Shown here: piece by piece, positions 17,181 through 26,636 of the stretch
How positions within the stretch are numbered: position 1 is the stretch's first letter
How the letters are laid out: the number at the start of each line of letters is the position of its first letter
Assembly (NCBI GenBank): GCA_049578985.1
Contig: JBAUMZ010000134.1
Span: 1-52,722 of the forward strand
DNA length: 52,722 nt
Reading direction: 5' to 3'
Origin: TH5896 sp049578985
GTDB lineage: Archaea > Thermoproteota > Nitrososphaeria > Nitrososphaerales > Nitrososphaeraceae
Program-made: the position numbers and the translations under genes
The notes under the pieces: model-generated
What the model was told of the DNA's origin: nothing
The model's database searches: none
What the model saw: the letters and a program-made list of their open reading frames with translations, nothing else

Positions 17181-18102
17181 GAAAAATTTTTTGAGTCTTA
17201 ATGACCTAGTTAAAGAGGAAATCTTATCAATCTTAGAGTTATCAACGGATCTAAAACGGGACTTGAAGAATGGAAAATCTTCCCAATTGTTGAAGGGAAG
17301 AACGCTTGCCATGATCTTTCAGAAACCCTCTACTAGAACCAGACTAAGTTTTGAAACGGGAATAGTACAATTAGGCGGCACTGCGATCTATCTGAGTTCA
17401 AACGACCTTCAGCTGGCTAGAGGAGAATCAATCGAAGATACAGCTCGAACTCTTTCGCTCTACGTTGACTTGATTATGGCGCGTGTATACGCGCATTCGG
17501 ATATTGAGAAACTTGCAGCATACTCTTCTGTTCCCGTCATAAACGGGCTCTCAGACACTTTTCATCCTTGCCAGATTCTGGCTGATCTCCTCACGATTCA
17601 TGAGCATAAAAATACATTCAATGGATTGAAAGTTGTATGGATAGGAGATGGTAATAATGTTTGCAATGATCTATTACTTGGGTGTTCGAAAATAGGTATG
17701 AATCTTTCGATAGCTTGTCCTCCTGGTTTTGAACCGAATGAAGGTGTACTATACGTAGCAAGACAAGAAGCTTCCAAAAGTTCTACAGAAATATCGATTA
17801 CAGATGATCCTTTAAAAGCCGTTCAAAATGCTGATGTATTGGCAACAGACACATTCATATCCATTGGAAAAGATGAGGAAAGACAGCGAAGAGAAGAGCT
17901 ATTCTTACCTAAGTATCAAGTTAATTCTAATCTGTTAAGGTCTGCGAAGCAAGATTGCATTTTTATGCACTGTCTTCCAGCTTCTAGAGGTCGAGAAGTC
18001 ACTTCCGAAGTAATTGACGGTAAGGCATCTGTTGTGTGGGACCAAGCTGAAAATAGGCTACATGTACAGAAGGCGTTAATGTGTATGCTACCTTTGAGGT
18101 AA
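17152..18102 (+). CDS. argF: Ornithine carbamoyltransferase
   Basis: Makes citrulline from ornithine and carbamoyl phosphate in arginine synthesis. The carbamoyl-phosphate motif KPSTRTR is at about residues 59-65, the HPCQILADLLT motif follows near 142, and the ornithine-side motif FMHCLPASRG near 270. Length (316 residues) is typical. The ATG at 17152 lies inside the end of ftsY, giving a 29-base overlap; this suggests coupled translation, although an internal start nearer FLSLNDLV cannot be excluded. Immediately downstream is a decayed primase-helicase on the opposite strand, so argF marks the border of an inserted element. Assignment is firm. Confidence 0.96.
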   Translation: MRTLKTSLNKKNFLSLNDLVKEEILSILELSTDLKRDLKNGKSSQLLKGRTLAMIFQKPSTRTRLSFETGIVQLGGTAIYLSSNDLQLARGESIEDTARTLSLYVDLIMARVYAHSDIEKLAAYSSVPVINGLSDTFHPCQILADLLTIHEHKNTFNGLKVVWIGDGNNVCNDLLLGCSKIGMNLSIACPPGFEPNEGVLYVARQEASKSSTEISITDDPLKAVQNADVLATDTFISIGKDEERQRREELFLPKYQVNSNLLRSAKQDCIFMHCLPASRGREVTSEVIDGKASVVWDQAENRLHVQKALMCMLPLR

Positions 18103-18204
18103 ACACTTGTTGTTCGTAATAACTTGACGTCGGTGAGTGAACTCTATTTTCAGCAAGATACTGAGACTAACTTTCATAATGAGAAGCATTCTGGATGCCA
18201 TCCT

Positions 18205-19207
18205 GGGCAGGGAGGTAGAATCTTTTATTCTAATACCAATCCAGTAATATGCCCTATTGTTTTTCTCATCTCTCATTTGTGCGTCCTTTAAACCAAATTC
18301 TTTCTTTAATTTCCTGCTAAAAGATTGCTCTGATTCGGGAGCAAGCTTCTTGGCATTACAGAACATTATATACGATTGATAAACTTCTAATTTCTAAGGT
18401 GCTCTATTATTATCATACTCTATTGCTGCCTCAAAAAATGCCCTCACGGGATTTGAACTCAGAATATACTTTTCATAATTTTCATCTATGGAGCTGGAGG
18501 CTGTCGATATCCCTTCTTTTAGAACCCTTGGTAGCCTTCTTAATACCATTCGGAGTAATCCTGATAGCTCCTCTTTGGTTGTTAGTTTTCGAATCAGATC
18601 AGGATCGGCCTTATTTCCTAGGAACTGCTTCGGAAAATTGATTATAATTAGACGTGAAAAAAAGCATCAGTTTCATCCTCTGTTTTTGGGATCTCATTTG
18701 CAGAAAAAAATAGCTTAGTATGATTAACAAATTTGAAAGGTGGAAGAAGCCTCTCTGCAGGTATATAATCACCTCCTGAACTCCAGTATTTTTCAGAGCT
18801 GCTTTGGAAAGGTCGGCATCGATATTTGCAAGCTTGCCATAAAGCTCAGCTGTGGCAAATCTTGTGTCCAGTAATCGGTGCAGACTTTCACCCGATACAT
18901 TATTGTGTCCAAGAAAGCATTTGATGATTTCAAGCATAACACCTTTTCCGTTTCTACCTGAACCGTTAAACAAGAGATATCTGTGGAAGGGAAAACCACG
19001 CCAGAGGCAATACGCAATAAAGTCAAGAACTGTTTCAACATCTTCAGGTGCCATTACTTCGTGCATGAATCTCATTATTGCAGGACATGAACATGCAACC
19101 AATAGATCTTCAATCCATGCATAGAAATTGCTTAAGGTCCATGCATAGAAATTGCTTAAAGTCCAGGCTAACTGGTTGATTGGCTGTGAAGAGCAAGACC
19201 ATGCCAT
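18205..19207 (-). pseudogene. Broken D5/P4-family primase-helicase of a virus or plasmid
   Basis: Read on the minus strand from 19207, the D5-type helper region (MRFMHEVMAPEDVETVLDFI) is followed by the superfamily 3 helicase Walker A FNGSGRNGKGV and the NIDADLSK block. After KNTG the frame shifts to GGDYIPAERLLPPFKFVNH and KLFFSANEIPKTEDETDAFF. A second shift gives LIIINFPKQFLGNKADPD and LTKEELSGLLRMVL, then SNPVRAFFEAAIE, an in-frame TAG at 18394-18396, and the C-terminal winged-helix-like segment KLEVYQSYIMFCNAKKL to YYWIGIRIKD near 18205. The whole C-terminal half of a viral or plasmid replicative primase-helicase is therefore present but broken by two frameshifts and one stop. The N-terminal primase part is missing. 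A 24-base tandem duplication lies in its 5' part. Confidence 0.88.
19117..19164. repeat. 24-base tandem duplication
   Basis: Two adjacent 24-base units, 19117-19140 and 19141-19164, differ at one base. Each begins ATGCATAGAAATTGCTTAA. In the primase-helicase remnant they duplicate the eight-residue word WTLSNFYA. It is probably a slippage event after the gene lost its function. Confidence 0.8.
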
Positions 19208-19550
19208 AAGCAGATATTACTAGGTAATTTTTGACTGTCTTATTCTGACTAAGTTTGTACACATCACCCTCCACTAAAGCGAGAATCTATTCTTGTATGA
19301 AGTGTTAGTATATATTACGAATGACATTTTGGAATTTTCTACAAGTATCGATACTTTTCGGATTTGAGAGTCTATTCTGAACGATTATTTTTGATTATCG
19401 CAAAGACGATTCCCAGTATTGGCACTAAAGTCTTCGTTTCCTAATCTAGGACTAGTACATTCATGTGGTGTTTATAGAAATTGATTAGTTAAAAAATATC
19501 TACGATAAAGAATATATTGTGAAGCTCTGAGTCACTTTAGTAGTTATGTC
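19208..19550. other. AT-rich intergenic region
   Basis: These 343 bases between the primase remnant and the small exported protein carry no recognisable gene. They could hold the eroded left part of the inserted element, but no att-like duplication or tRNA end was found. Confidence 0.4.
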
Positions 19551-19937
19551 TTAGGTAGCTGCGTTCGCTTCTGCAATTACCTCATATTTGTCGACTTGAT
19601 CGTGACCAAGTGTCTCCAAAACGGTAAACGGCAATGATTCACCTGGTTGGAGTATCTGGGACGGATGAGTGATGAATTTATTGGTCTCAAGTAAAAGTTG
19701 TCCGTTCGAATTGTAGAACTGCGCGTTCACCGTTACATCATCTACACCCGCAGTCGAATTGTTCACAACTTGTCCTTCCAGTTCTACATTATTTGTAGGA
19801 CCTGCTATTAATTCGACTTGTGAAGTCTCTAAGAAAACAGTGTTTGGTTGTTCTTGTGCTAATACCTCAGCAGTCGTAAAGATCGTCATTGCAGTCAATA
19901 CAGGAATTAACACTTTGATGATTGAGTTTGTCATCAA
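19551..19937 (-). CDS. Small exported FxLYD-like protein
   Basis: A 128-residue protein with a clear signal peptide (IIKVLIPVLTAMTIFTTAEVLAQ). The single beta-sandwich domain after it contains VELEGQVVNNSTAGVDDVTVNAQFYNSNGQLL and QPGESLPFTV. This pattern (a V.G.V.N...... V.V.A.FY...G.L element, then PG....F) is that of FxLYD-type domains, which occur on archaeal and bacterial cell surfaces. The start is TTG at 19937 or ATG at 19934. It lies alone between the primase remnant and the CDF transporter. Export is clear from the sequence; the function is unknown. Confidence 0.8.
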   Translation of the reverse strand: MMTNSIIKVLIPVLTAMTIFTTAEVLAQEQPNTVFLETSQVELIAGPTNNVELEGQVVNNSTAGVDDVTVNAQFYNSNGQLLLETNKFITHPSQILQPGESLPFTVLETLGHDQVDKYEVIAEANAAT

Positions 19938-20096
19938 CTGAGTTATCTTTTTACATCCTTAAAAACTGTTCACTTGTACTACGAATTTAGCACAAATCAA
20001 TAAATTAATTTATTTGCTACTTACGCAAACATGTTAGGTAATTTAATCAATAATAAACACATAAAAAGTGAGATTAGATTATTCGTCACGATGCGT

Positions 20097-21287
20097 TTAA
20101 GTGTTTACTTTTCTATGTCCGTGCTTTTGGTTTCGTTGTTGTTGCTGTTGGCGATGCTGATGCAATATATCAGAAACCGAAATCCATCTCCTGAATGAGG
20201 TAGATTGTGTTGTAATTGGCTTAGCGATCGATGAATGCGGAATTATTGAGATTCTTTCTAGATCACGAAATTTAGAACGAATTTCCATTTCAACCTGAAG
20301 ACATATCATCTCGACGTCCTTGAGCGGCTTATCACCATCTACTTCAATATGCACTTCAGCTTGGGAGACCATTCCCGCTGGTCTAAGCAACACTGAGCGA
20401 ACTTTGACTTTAGTCTGCATTTGCTCCGATCCTTGGCCAATTCTAAACAGCTTTTGCTCGATGTGCTGCTTTATTAGTTCAGTGAGTTTGGGGTTCTGCC
20501 AGGAATCTACGAGTATCAAGGATGACTTTTTCATTGAGATATATGAGACTGAGAAAATGTAGCCTGCTATTATCATCCCACCTATAGCGTCCATTTGCAA
20601 AAATCCAAATTGTGAAGCTATTAAGACACTTAGAAATCCAATGATTGATGCTGAACCATCTTTTATCGAATTCCTAGCATCAGTTCTTAATGATAACAAA
20701 TTGTACCTGTTTGCAATAATCCTCATCTGGAAAGCCCTATGTAATGAAACTCCACCAGCTGCAGCCAAAACAACCATCGTGAGAACGGGCTGTCTTATTT
20801 CGTGGGGCTGCAACACAGCCTGATATGAATTGTAAAAAATTACAATCCCTATCGCTACCATTCCAATAGCAGCTATCAATGCAGCAAAGCTTTCTACTTT
20901 ATGATAACCAAAATGGAATTTCTTGTCAGCTGGTCTATGTGCCAGACGGAGACCCAACAGAACGATAAATGATATAACTGCATCCGATACAGAATCTAGC
21001 CCATCTGCCGTTGCTACGACACTACCACTAAAGTAACCCGTAAGAATTTCTACAATTCCAATGCTTACGAGAGTAATAACAGATATTTTTGCGATTCTTT
21101 GCCCCGCCAGGATTCCTTCGCTTACTAGGTTGTTATGTTCGGAAAACTCTCGATTTCTATTTGATTCTCCAAGGTTGTTTGATTTCTTACCTTCGAGGTT
21201 CAACCCTTTATCCCGACCTCGAGACAAACCCTTAACACCACTATCACTTAGATCGTCGTCAGAAGCACCCGTATTACTGTCGTCCAA
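20097..21287 (-). CDS. Cation diffusion facilitator (CDF) metal transporter
   Basis: A membrane antiporter of the CDF family, which exports Zn2+, Fe2+, Mn2+ or related ions in exchange for protons. After a hydrophilic acidic N-terminus (about 60 residues) come six predicted membrane segments. Helix 2 carries the metal site ADGLDSVSDAV (D..xD type rather than HxxxD), and HRPADKKFHFGYHKVE links helices 2-3 to 3. The cytoplasmic C-terminal domain includes VRSVLLRPAGMVSQAEVHIEVD. A Gln/His-rich tail (HQHRQQQQQRNQKHGHRK) could also bind metal. It starts at TTG 21287. No regulator is next to it. Family is firm; the ion is not certain. Confidence 0.92.
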   Translation of the reverse strand: MDDSNTGASDDDLSDSGVKGLSRGRDKGLNLEGKKSNNLGESNRNREFSEHNNLVSEGILAGQRIAKISVITLVSIGIVEILTGYFSGSVVATADGLDSVSDAVISFIVLLGLRLAHRPADKKFHFGYHKVESFAALIAAIGMVAIGIVIFYNSYQAVLQPHEIRQPVLTMVVLAAAGGVSLHRAFQMRIIANRYNLLSLRTDARNSIKDGSASIIGFLSVLIASQFGFLQMDAIGGMIIAGYIFSVSYISMKKSSLILVDSWQNPKLTELIKQHIEQKLFRIGQGSEQMQTKVKVRSVLLRPAGMVSQAEVHIEVDGDKPLKDVEMICLQVEMEIRSKFRDLERISIIPHSSIAKPITTQSTSFRRWISVSDILHQHRQQQQQRNQKHGHRKVNT

Positions 21288-22106
21288 TTTTTAGAATATG
21301 CAGTCATTAGTACCCAATGGCATGATATAAACATCGCGTATTAGAGATTTTTCATGTTTATTTTAGTGTATTTCATCATTTTTGTGGGTAGCAAGGCATA
21401 TCATAGAGATATTAATAATGAAAATATAAGAATTAAAATGTAGATGATATACGTGACTTGCCAGTTTGTCTGACTATGCGGCATGCACAAATTCCGTAAT
21501 TTATCTGATACGGAGGAATTTTGCGAAAGAAAGTGCAAGGAGTAGTAATATCTCATCCAAAAAATTCTACGGATACGGTGTCATATGCTTAGTGCACCCC
21601 AAAGTAAAACTGTAGGAAGAATGAGTTCAAAAAACCTTTGCATATTAGAAGATGTAAGTATCATATTAGGAGATGTAAGTGTGATTCGAATAACAAAGAG
21701 AAAATAGTCAGCTGGGACAGAATTATAACAAAGCAATTACATATGTGCGTTGACATCCATCTGGTGATACCAAGGAATAGATATATCTCTACTTAAAATT
21801 TAAAACACTATTTCTACCATTAGAGTAAAAATGCAGCGTTATACTTAGCATTGCCTTTTAATTGCGCTCATATTCTATGGCGTCGCGTGCCATGATTGGT
21901 ATCATTGTCCGTGACCTTCCGACCCATTTGTAATATATTTAATGGCATAAAGATTTCGGGGAGGGGAACCATGGATTCAACACGAGTGGATATCGTTACT
22001 AATAAGAGAGTCGTTTTTGTTACGATTTCCATACTTTCTGTATTTGTTAATCTCTGGGGGGGAGGAGGTCAACTTGAAATAGTATTTTATAAATTTGATC
22101 AGGACC
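21288..22106. other. Long gene-less stretch
   Basis: About 820 bases without a convincing gene between the CDF transporter and the uracil-DNA glycosylase. A frame at 21896-22153 has odd composition and runs antisense into the glycosylase end, so it is not accepted. A two-unit repeat of period 21 is present at 21641-21681. Possible decayed genes could not be recognised. Confidence 0.4.
21641..21681. repeat. Imperfect tandem duplication, period 21
   Basis: CATATTAGAAGATGTAAGT (from 21641) and CATATTAGGAGATGTAAGT (from 21662) are two adjacent copies that differ at one position. They lie in non-coding DNA. Confidence 0.6.
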
Positions 22107-22829
22107 TCATTGGTTATTTGAATGGTAATGCTGAGAATCTAGAATCATCCTAGCACTTTCAAAGATTTGTATCCACATTTTCCACGTTAATCTTCCTGTA
22201 TTAGTATTCTGCCTACTTGGATGATATGACGATAAAAGAACCTTCTCATTTTTGATATTGAACTTACCGCCGTGTTGAAACTCTATATCAGTCTTGCCTA
22301 CAAGTTTGCAATATGTTTGAAATGCAATTTGTCCGAGAGTGACGATGACCTTGACTGTTTTATCAAGCAAATCCAATTCAGACCTTAGATAGTTGGCACA
22401 ACTTGCTATTTCAAATGAAGTGGGCCGATTGTGAGGTGGTGCGCAGCGTACGACTGCTGTAATATAGGCATCTTTTAATGCAAATCCGTCATTCATGAAC
22501 CGACTGACAGAAGAGTTAGCAAACCCCGTTTGGAATAATGCTTTGGCGACCCACTCTCCCGAGCTATCACCTGTAAACATACGTCCTGTTCTATTTCCAC
22601 CATGAGCAGCCGGTGCTAGTCCGATAATTAGTAACCTTGCATTAGCATCTCCAAAGCTGGGGACTGGTCTTGCCCAGTAAAGATCATTTCTGAACCGTTT
22701 TGGTATGCTTAATGAAATTAATTTTATATATTCCGATAACCTTGGGCATATCTGACACACAGTCACTCTTGTATTAATCTCAAAAAGCTCCTCCTTTGGA
22801 TCACAATTTCCAGCATTGGAGTCCATCAA
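22107..22829 (-). CDS. Uracil-DNA glycosylase, family 5-like (iron-sulfur type)
   Basis: DNA repair enzyme that removes uracil, and in family 5 also other deaminated bases. Motif 1 is GLAPAAHGGNRTGRMFTGD, the Fe-S type A-loop seen in family 4/5 enzymes, and motif 2 is SSYHPSRQNTNTG near residue 195. Cysteines for a 4Fe-4S cluster are in VCQICPRL (about 25 and 28) and in VVRCAPPHNRPTSFEIASC (two further). The alanine and glycine pattern of motif 1, with no acidic residue in the catalytic position, is typical of family 5 rather than family 4. Length 240 is normal. The ATG at 22826 is the more likely start than the TTG at 22829. Assignment to the superfamily is firm, the family number is probable. 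Confidence 0.9.
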   Translation of the reverse strand: MMDSNAGNCDPKEELFEINTRVTVCQICPRLSEYIKLISLSIPKRFRNDLYWARPVPSFGDANARLLIIGLAPAAHGGNRTGRMFTGDSSGEWVAKALFQTGFANSSVSRFMNDGFALKDAYITAVVRCAPPHNRPTSFEIASCANYLRSELDLLDKTVKVIVTLGQIAFQTYCKLVGKTDIEFQHGGKFNIKNEKVLLSSYHPSRQNTNTGRLTWKMWIQIFESARMILDSQHYHSNNQ

Positions 22830-23164
22830 TGTAGATACTTACCTTTTGGCCTTCATGTTAACTTCCTCGAATGTAAATCATGTATATTAATATTTTATAC
22901 CTCATGCTCTAATTTCAAATTGAGTTAATTTGGTCTCGTTATATAGCTGCATTATGATGTCGCTATCAATATATTGAATATGGATCACGACAGCATGTGA
23001 GTGCATGGTTTTCTCACTAGGATTCTGTTCATAGATAGGAATTATGAATAATTCTTGTTGATATGCAATCATGAACATCAAAGGATTTCTTTACTAAATA
23101 GTGTTTTTTAAATATATGGTGATACATGTACGCATTTGTTAGAGATGCAGGAGGATGTCTGTGA
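22830..23164. promoter_or_regulatory. Divergent promoter region with TATA-like element and strong ribosome binding site
   Basis: These 335 bases separate the divergent glycosylase and AIR-synthase-like genes and hold no other gene. Near the right end is a TATA-like stretch TTTTTTAAATATATGG (about 23104-23119). A perfect AGGAGG at 23149-23154 lies ten bases before the TTG at 23165; the nearby ATG and GTG run into stops at once, so this site decides the start. Confidence 0.55.
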
Positions 23165-24556
23165 TTGACTGAAGAATTTTGGCAACGGATAGAGGAATAT
23201 CGACAATTGGGGTTCGACCCTTTGAGGTGGATTGCTACTGGTTCTAATGAAGTTGATAAATGGAAACTTGAACAAGCGGTAAATGAAATGAAACGTAGCT
23301 CTATAAAGTTGGATACAAATTGGTTTGACGCATTTCATTATTCAGACGGAAAGACACCGGACCTTACAAGAAGGGTCTTTTCCGTCCGTGATCCTGCAGT
23401 TGAAAACGAGGTTGATCTTAAACACGCTATTGCGATGTTCCGGGTACATAAGGAGATAGAGAATGATTCTCCGTTATTTGCGGGGATTCTAAATAATTTC
23501 TTCAGAAATTTCAAATGTAAAGTTTCCATCAATAAGAGTGTATTTGCAGTTACAGAACACAGGGATGCTCAATTTGCATTACTTGATTACATTGGTTTGC
23601 ACAGAGGAGATAAGGTAGGTTTTACCGCCGCTGATAACGCCACTGCGGATGTCATTGATCCTACACTAGAACTCGATTCTGAGCTCCATACAGACATACC
23701 CATGACACGATGCATCGATCGTTTGAATCTACTTGGTTGCACTTCAGGATTTGACCTCTATCCCATATACGATTCTCCTAAAGAATCTTCACTTGATACC
23801 ATCGGAAAAAATCTTGATGCATTCACTTCCAGATATAATCTCAAGATGGATGATTACAGCTCACTTAAAATAGGAAGGCTCTTCTTTGGAGCAACTGGTA
23901 TGGCCAACACCTTCAAAGAACTACCTACAAATTATGATCGGATCGAAGAGACCATGCAGATTATTATCACTAATCCTCTCGGCTCATTGATGGCCTTAAG
24001 TCTCTATTCGCTAGCACAAATAGATCAGAAGATTATTTCTACTTTAGAAAACAAAGGCATCAACAATCAAAATCTCGTATCTGCAAAAGATGAATGCATG
24101 AGGAATCTCTGTGAACCACATTTTTCACTTGGAAAAATAGTCTCAAAGTATTGTCCTGGCTTTGGTGTTCCACTCCAGAAGGACGAGAACCTGATAGCCG
24201 TTCATCCTTTAGCTAGTGACGGCATACTTGGCTTATGGAATCTTGCCCGAATAAGTAATTGTCATATCGTAATCAATGACATTCCAATGATGTTTGAGGA
24301 AATTGCAAGACTAGCCTCAAGTGAAGCTCTTGTAATGAACCCAACAGCTGCTGTGAATGGGTGTCATACGATTGTCGCAAGCAAAGATATTTCAAATTTA
24401 ATCCTCGATGAATTGCGAAGACATAACTTTAGGGCAATGATAATAGGATTTATTGCCAAAAAAGGGGAACGTAATGTTGTCTTTGGAAATAACATTAGGG
24501 ATCATTTAGCTGCTAAAATTGGACTATCAATACATAATTCAAAAGTAGGTAAGTGA
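23165..24556 (+). CDS. AIR synthase/SelD-related protein
   Basis: A 463-residue protein whose C-terminal half has the layout of the PurM/SelD C-terminal domain: a glycine-rich entry HPLASDGILGLWNLAR (about 360), then CHIVINDIPMMFEEIARLASS, and then ALVMNPTAAVNGCHTIVAS. The N-terminal half contains HRDAQFALLDYIGLHRGDKVGFTAADNATADV, which may form the ATP-binding side but lacks a textbook glycine loop. It may be a lineage-specific ATP-dependent enzyme; neither purine nor selenophosphate synthesis is implied by context. The TTG start at 23165 is fixed by a perfect AGGAGG ten bases upstream. The neighbours are a DNA repair gene and an antiporter. I recognise the superfamily but not the reaction. 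Confidence 0.65.
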   Translation: MTEEFWQRIEEYRQLGFDPLRWIATGSNEVDKWKLEQAVNEMKRSSIKLDTNWFDAFHYSDGKTPDLTRRVFSVRDPAVENEVDLKHAIAMFRVHKEIENDSPLFAGILNNFFRNFKCKVSINKSVFAVTEHRDAQFALLDYIGLHRGDKVGFTAADNATADVIDPTLELDSELHTDIPMTRCIDRLNLLGCTSGFDLYPIYDSPKESSLDTIGKNLDAFTSRYNLKMDDYSSLKIGRLFFGATGMANTFKELPTNYDRIEETMQIIITNPLGSLMALSLYSLAQIDQKIISTLENKGINNQNLVSAKDECMRNLCEPHFSLGKIVSKYCPGFGVPLQKDENLIAVHPLASDGILGLWNLARISNCHIVINDIPMMFEEIARLASSEALVMNPTAAVNGCHTIVASKDISNLILDELRRHNFRAMIIGFIAKKGERNVVFGNNIRDHLAAKIGLSIHNSKVGK

Positions 24557-24891
24557 AATATGTTGGTGAATCTATGACTGAGATTATTAATTATTCGAAG
24601 ACTTGATAAGTCTTGAGTATTGATTGTCGTGTGACTAATCTGAGAAATTGTTCTATAAAAATATTCTTGTGAATGTAGAATACGTATTACTTGCGATTAT
24701 AACTCCTTTCACAAGTTACTTTCATGTATTTCTGTTAAGACATTGATACCAGAATGTGTTGTATGCTGGGATAACAGAATGTGTGTAAAAAATCCATCAA
24801 AATTGATAAATGAAAATGAATGGCAGGTACGGTCCAGAATAATTGCTTGCCACAAAAATTAGAATAGAATTTAAAGGCATTATGAACACAG
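24557..24891. other. AT-rich intergenic region
   Basis: These 335 bases carry no gene that I can support. They contain the upstream region of the CPA2 antiporter. The words TACCAGAATGTGTT and AACAGAATGTGTG recur at about 24748 and 24774, again a short repeat. Confidence 0.4.
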
Positions 24892-26157
24892 TTGGATAGT
24901 ACGATGGCGCTGGAAGCAAATAGTATTCAATTTGTTCATGTAATAATTTCACTTGCAATCCTCTTATTTGCTGCAAAATTATTTGCAGAGTTATTTCACA
25001 AACTGAAATTGCCAGTGGTGCTCGGCGAACTCTTGGCTGGAATAATAGTTGGTCCCTTTGCCATAGGCGGTTTGATTCTGTTTGATGGTGAATCGCTAGT
25101 GGAGCTTGATGAAACTGTACGTGATATTGGGGAGATATCAGCCATTGTCATCTTGTTTGTGGCAGGACTTGAGATTACACCACGAGAATTCTTGAAGGGT
25201 GGAGCTGCTTCTTTTACAATAGGATCGCTTGGGGTCATTCTTCCATTTTTTGTGGGATTTTTCGTATTAACATTATTTGGGTTAGAGGCGTTAGAGTCTA
25301 TGCTGGTAGCTACAGCACTTACAGCAACGAGTATTGCAATTTCGGTCCAGGTTTTGACTGAATTGGGAAAGATGCAGACAAAAGAAGCCAGATTGATACT
25401 AGGTGCGGCGATCGTAGATGACATACTTGCTATTGCTGTATTATCTGTAGTGACTACCATGGTTCAAACAGGTGATACTTCTCCGGAAATAATGGATGTA
25501 ATATTCCTTATCCTCCAGATATTGGGACTCTTTGCAGCGTTATTAATTGGGTCTATATTTCTGATACCAAAATTGCTTCATGTCGAGAGGTTGTGGAAAT
25601 CAAAGGGAAGTATAGAAGGAATTGTAACAGCATCTTTCTTTGGAGCTGCAGGTATAGCCGCGTTTGTGGGGCTATCGCCAATCGTGGGTGCGTTTGCGGT
25701 AGGGATGGCAGTCGCTAGTACACGACTCATCAAACAAGTTGACGAATATGCAGAAAAACTGTTGATAATATTTGGTCCTCTTTTTTTTGCCATTATCGGA
25801 GCACAGGTAGACTTGCGCGGAGTAAATCTAAATGTGTTGTATCTCTCAGGCATTGTAATTGCCATAGCTGTAGCAACAAAAATTGTTGGATGCGGGCTTC
25901 CCTCTATCATATTTCTAAAAGACAAGACTAAGGCACTACGAGTAGGAATTGGAATGGTGTCACGAGGAGAAGTCGGATTGATTGTGGCAGGAGTAGGGGT
26001 GTCAACTGGAGCATTGACTTCTGACATATATACTACAGTTATAATCATGGTTGCTCTCACTACCGTAATTACACCAATTTGGCTCAAGAAATCATATATG
26101 AAAGAAAGTAATCGGGCTCCTCAGCCTTCGTCCACATCTAGAGAGGAGAGCAAATAG
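24892..26157 (+). CDS. CPA2-family cation:proton antiporter (Kef/NapA type)
   Basis: An integral membrane protein of about 12-13 helices that swaps Na+ or K+ for protons. Family marks are KLPVVLGELLAGIIVGP in the first helices, LFVAGLEITPREF, TATALTATSIAISVQVL, and the helix with GAAIVDDILAIAVLSVV, which carries the paired aspartates (DD) at the ion site. Later comes GLSPIVGAFAVGMAVA and the C-terminal helix GIGMVSRGEVGLIVAGVG. No TrkA-N or other nucleotide-binding domain follows the last helix, which rules out the long KefB/KefC form. The start is TTG at 24892 or ATG at 24904. Cation choice is inferred only as Na+/K+. Confidence 0.92.
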   Translation: MDSTMALEANSIQFVHVIISLAILLFAAKLFAELFHKLKLPVVLGELLAGIIVGPFAIGGLILFDGESLVELDETVRDIGEISAIVILFVAGLEITPREFLKGGAASFTIGSLGVILPFFVGFFVLTLFGLEALESMLVATALTATSIAISVQVLTELGKMQTKEARLILGAAIVDDILAIAVLSVVTTMVQTGDTSPEIMDVIFLILQILGLFAALLIGSIFLIPKLLHVERLWKSKGSIEGIVTASFFGAAGIAAFVGLSPIVGAFAVGMAVASTRLIKQVDEYAEKLLIIFGPLFFAIIGAQVDLRGVNLNVLYLSGIVIAIAVATKIVGCGLPSIIFLKDKTKALRVGIGMVSRGEVGLIVAGVGVSTGALTSDIYTTVIIMVALTTVITPIWLKKSYMKESNRAPQPSSTSREESK

Positions 26158-26636
26158 GATTCTTGTAACAATGGTGAATATAGCTGACAAGCCCGGTCCA
26201 AAATAATACAATCTGCATTCTAGATTTCTTGGTATCATCATTCTTCTTTGTACCAGAATGGATATGAAGAATTCTTAACATGTCAAAACGACTTTAATTA
26301 GGGCTACCAGAAAAAAAGGCATCTGTTCCATACCAAGGATCCCAAACATATTCGCATCAATCACACTCGTAAAGTTTTCCGCTTTGCCTGATGCCACGAG
26401 CTGACGCTGCAAAAGTTGTTTGGAATTTTGTATTTTTATATCGCGAGCATGTAAATTAGATAGAAGCTGCTGCTCATATAACACCATAACCTAAGCAAGT
26501 GGCTTTCGTCGACATCGGTGAGTGCCAACAAAAATGGTGTATGACGTTCATCCTGATCTCCTACTTTAGTTTGTCTGCATAATTATGAATTTGTTATGTA
26601 GGTTGTTGAAGCTTGTTATGATTCAATCTAGACCAA
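26158..26636. other. Intergenic region with one doubtful frame
   Basis: About 480 bases between the antiporter and the transposase remnant. The only frame of note is a minus-strand 70-codon one at 26275-26487, with a Gln/Leu-rich helical first half and a hydrophobic end (PFFLVALIKVVL). It has no recognised homology and could be chance. The transposase remnant begins at the right edge, and no clear terminal inverted repeat was seen beside it. Confidence 0.35.

Noticed and set aside
18437..18460. A tRNA T-loop-like sequence on the minus strand (GTTCAAATCCCGTGAGGGCA) that could be a tRNA 3' end or att core
   Set aside because: The five-base T stem does not pair, no other tRNA parts precede it, and the bases read in frame as SSNPVRA of the primase-helicase remnant.
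21896..22153. Plus-strand 85-codon frame
   Set aside because: Unusual composition and overlap with the 3' end of the uracil-DNA glycosylase gene on the other strand.
25578..26087. Minus-strand 169-codon frame
   Set aside because: Shadow of the antiporter gene, with Thr/Pro/Ile-rich translation produced by the opposite strand of membrane helices.
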